In this document: positions 62,588 to 64,000 of the stretch, piece by piece
Layout: each line of letters starts with the position of its first letter
Position numbering within the stretch: the stretch's first letter is position 1
Assembly: GCA_949987565.1 (NCBI GenBank)
Contig: OX465103.1
Location: forward strand, 27,486,862 to 27,550,861
DNA length: 64,000 nucleotides
Reading direction: 5' to 3'
Source: Luidia sarsii
Taxonomy: Eukaryota > Echinodermata > Asteroidea > Paxillosida > Luidiidae
Position numbers and translations under genes: made by a program
The notes under the pieces: model-generated
Database searches by the model: none
Seen by the model: only the letters and a program-made list of their open reading frames with translations
What the model was told of the DNA's origin: nothing

Positions 62588-63070
62588 CTATTTACACGTG
62601 TACTCCTCCGTCTGCTCGCTGCACTGGTTGCAACGCACGTAGCAGCACCAGTGGAACTTGCAGTTGCACTGCCACAGCCGCGTGTACTGATGCGTGTTGT
62701 AGCCGCGACCACAGCACATGAGCTCGCAGCTATCAGAGGTGGCGGCCGTGGTGCGATTGCATCGCCGGCCCAGCGTACCCAGCGAGCCCACGCCTGGGTC
62801 CAGGTCGCAGTAGTTGGGCGAGCGTTGGAGGTACACCAGGTCGGCGCGGCGAGGTTTCTTGAAGTTGCGCGCCCCCTTGACACGGAGGAAGGCAGGCCGG
62901 CGAGTCCTGCGGGCTCGCACTGGCTCCACCTGCACGGAGCGCTCGTAGCGGTCCGTCAGCACGTCACCCACTCGCCTGAAGGGCGGCAGCGTGGTCCAGC
63001 AGGTCTGGGTCGTACACGAGCCAGACACTCCGTGGCACTTGCACTCGATGCCCATGTTCTCCTTCACCAC
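62588..63070 (-). CDS. WNT7: Wnt7 terminal exon (C-terminal 160 residues)
   Basis: Secreted, lipid-modified glycoprotein ligand of Frizzled receptors. On the minus strand the exon starts at 63070 in phase 0 after the acceptor ACTCAG and ends at TAG (62590-62588). It carries [17 protein letters not shown] (the acylated Ser is exon residue 16), [29 protein letters not shown] and the terminal Cys-rich [11 protein letters not shown] to [18 protein letters not shown] is typical of Wnt7 and unlike Wnt16 or Wnt4. The intron position just before the ECKCHG block matches vertebrate WNT7 as I recall it. The linker residues [10 protein letters not shown] resemble the Wnt7-specific linker that RECK recognises in vertebrates. 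Earlier exons lie right of the window; none was seen in 63071-64000. AATAAA candidates on this strand lie near 60693-60698 and 60536-60541. Confidence 0.95.
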   Translation of the reverse strand: MVKENMGIECKCHGVSGSCTTQTCWTTLPPFRRVGDVLTDRYERSVQVEPVRARRTRRPAFLRVKGARNFKKPRRADLVYLQRSPNYCDLDPGVGSLGTLGRRCNRTTAATSDSCELMCCGRGYNTHQYTRLWQCNCKFHWCCYVRCNQCSEQTEEYTCK

Positions 63071-63149
63071 CTGAGTCGAATGCGAAACGAAAGATAACAG
63101 GTGTCATCCCATTGCAGACCAATGATAGAACAGGTTCAATAGACCAACT

Positions 63150-63250
63150 GTATGAAGGAGAAAGGTCCTGCTAGGATCGAAACGTCAGACCCTCTATCTT
63201 TTGAGATGTAGTGCAGATCATTTTAGTTAGTGAGCAGTTTACAACTCTTT
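63150..63250. mobile_element. Foldback family B, half copy in Wnt7 intron
   Basis: GAGAAAGGTCCTGCTAGGAT, CGAAACGTCAGACCCTCTAT, then AGTGAGCAGTTTACAACTCT, 80 bp upstream (minus-strand sense) of the Wnt7 last exon. Confidence 0.75.
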
Positions 63251-64000
63251 TTGTATTTACTTCATAGACCAGTTATAGAAAACAATGGCCCATGTATCTA
63301 TCATCTCAAGTGCCCAGAAAGATATAAACTGATTCTTCACAGAGAAGTAGCCCATACTATGCTACACAGTGCTTTACCCGATTGCCTGCATGAACCCCCA
63401 AAACAACAGCACTGAGAACCGGTCGATTGTTCATCATCGCCACGCAGGCTTGAGAGGAAGGCTAGTCTATTCCCAACCCTTCTCCTAATTAGTATGGGTC
63501 CATCGACCGACAACGGTCATTCAAACGGTCGGGCACTACTATGGTCCAAAATTACCCTCCCCCTCCCTCCCTCCCAGAGGTAATTGGCGCTTTTGTGGTG
63601 GCCGGTGTCGGCCCAATACCTCCCAAGGTCGGGCCCTTTGAAGACACCCAAACGGTGCATCCTCGATTTAATTAGGGAGGACAGGCCTTTTCAAGTTCTC
63701 GAAGAGGTAAAGCTCTAAGAACCTGCTCCTTACCGCCACCGCAAGAACGCAGCGGGAAATAACTGGGAAAATAAATAATCTCGGCTGGGGAAAACAAGCT
63801 AGAATAACACGGTGCCGAACGCTGTGGCAAATATTGTCATTCGCGTTTGTTTGAGGCCTCTAATTGAGGGACAACAAGTGTCAACAATTGAATTTGGAGC
63901 GTTCAAAACGGAGATGAGGTGTCCAGAATTGTAACAGGATGCTCAAAATTGAAATTAGGTGCTCAGAATTGAAAAATACCGAAAATAAGAAGGGGGTGCC

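Noticed and set aside
62588..63070. Assignment as Wnt16 (because human AASS lies near WNT16)
   Set aside because: [15 protein letters not shown] and the VQVE linker are Wnt7-like; Wnt16 differs in these segments as I recall them.
62651..63097. 148-codon plus-strand open frame
   Set aside because: Antisense shadow of the Wnt7 terminal exon, which carries the conserved Wnt residues.

Overview
The window is animal nuclear DNA: split genes with GT-AG introns, intron-dominated, with many short palindromic elements, tRNA-derived SINEs and minisatellites. Three genes are recognised from their translations. They fit an invertebrate deuterostome (echinoderm, hemichordate or amphioxus-like). I cannot name the species from sequence alone. 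No vertebrate repeat family (Alu/L1-like) was recognised. A 200-base run of N at 41301-41500 is an assembly gap.

Layout: (1) 697-21980, plus strand: 19 exons of AASS, the mitochondrial lysine-ketoglutarate reductase / saccharopine dehydrogenase. They encode the last 803 residues in one continuous frame; the first ~120-130 codons lie left of the window. (2) 21981-26211: AASS 3' UTR and a repeat-filled spacer. (3) 26212-48519, plus strand: all nine coding exons of ATXN10 (ataxin-10), 518 residues, with an 11.4-kb intron 7. (4) 48520-62587: ATXN10 3' UTR and a 13-14 kb spacer rich in minisatellites. (5) 62588-63070, minus strand: the terminal exon of Wnt7, whose other exons lie right of the window. 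ATXN10 and Wnt7 converge tail to tail, as I recall for human ATXN10 and WNT7B on 22q13.

The genes have unrelated jobs (lysine catabolism, ataxin-10, a secreted morphogen). Their proximity is of interest as conserved synteny, not as a pathway.

The unusual biology is in the repeats. A 52-bp minisatellite of 23 units begins inside AASS exon 12 and has copied the exon end plus its splice donor; 21 of 23 donors keep GT, and use of any downstream one would add a stop codon. Several short AASS introns are each filled by their own private tandem repeat. A foldback element family carries a serine-tRNA-like module at its centre. A tRNA-Cys-like SINE family occurs singly, as a tandem array, and as a head-to-head pair just before ATXN10 exon 5. 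At least three further foldback families, one nested insertion and two perfect short hairpins are present. No CRISPR array, prokaryotic gene, rRNA or virus was recognised.
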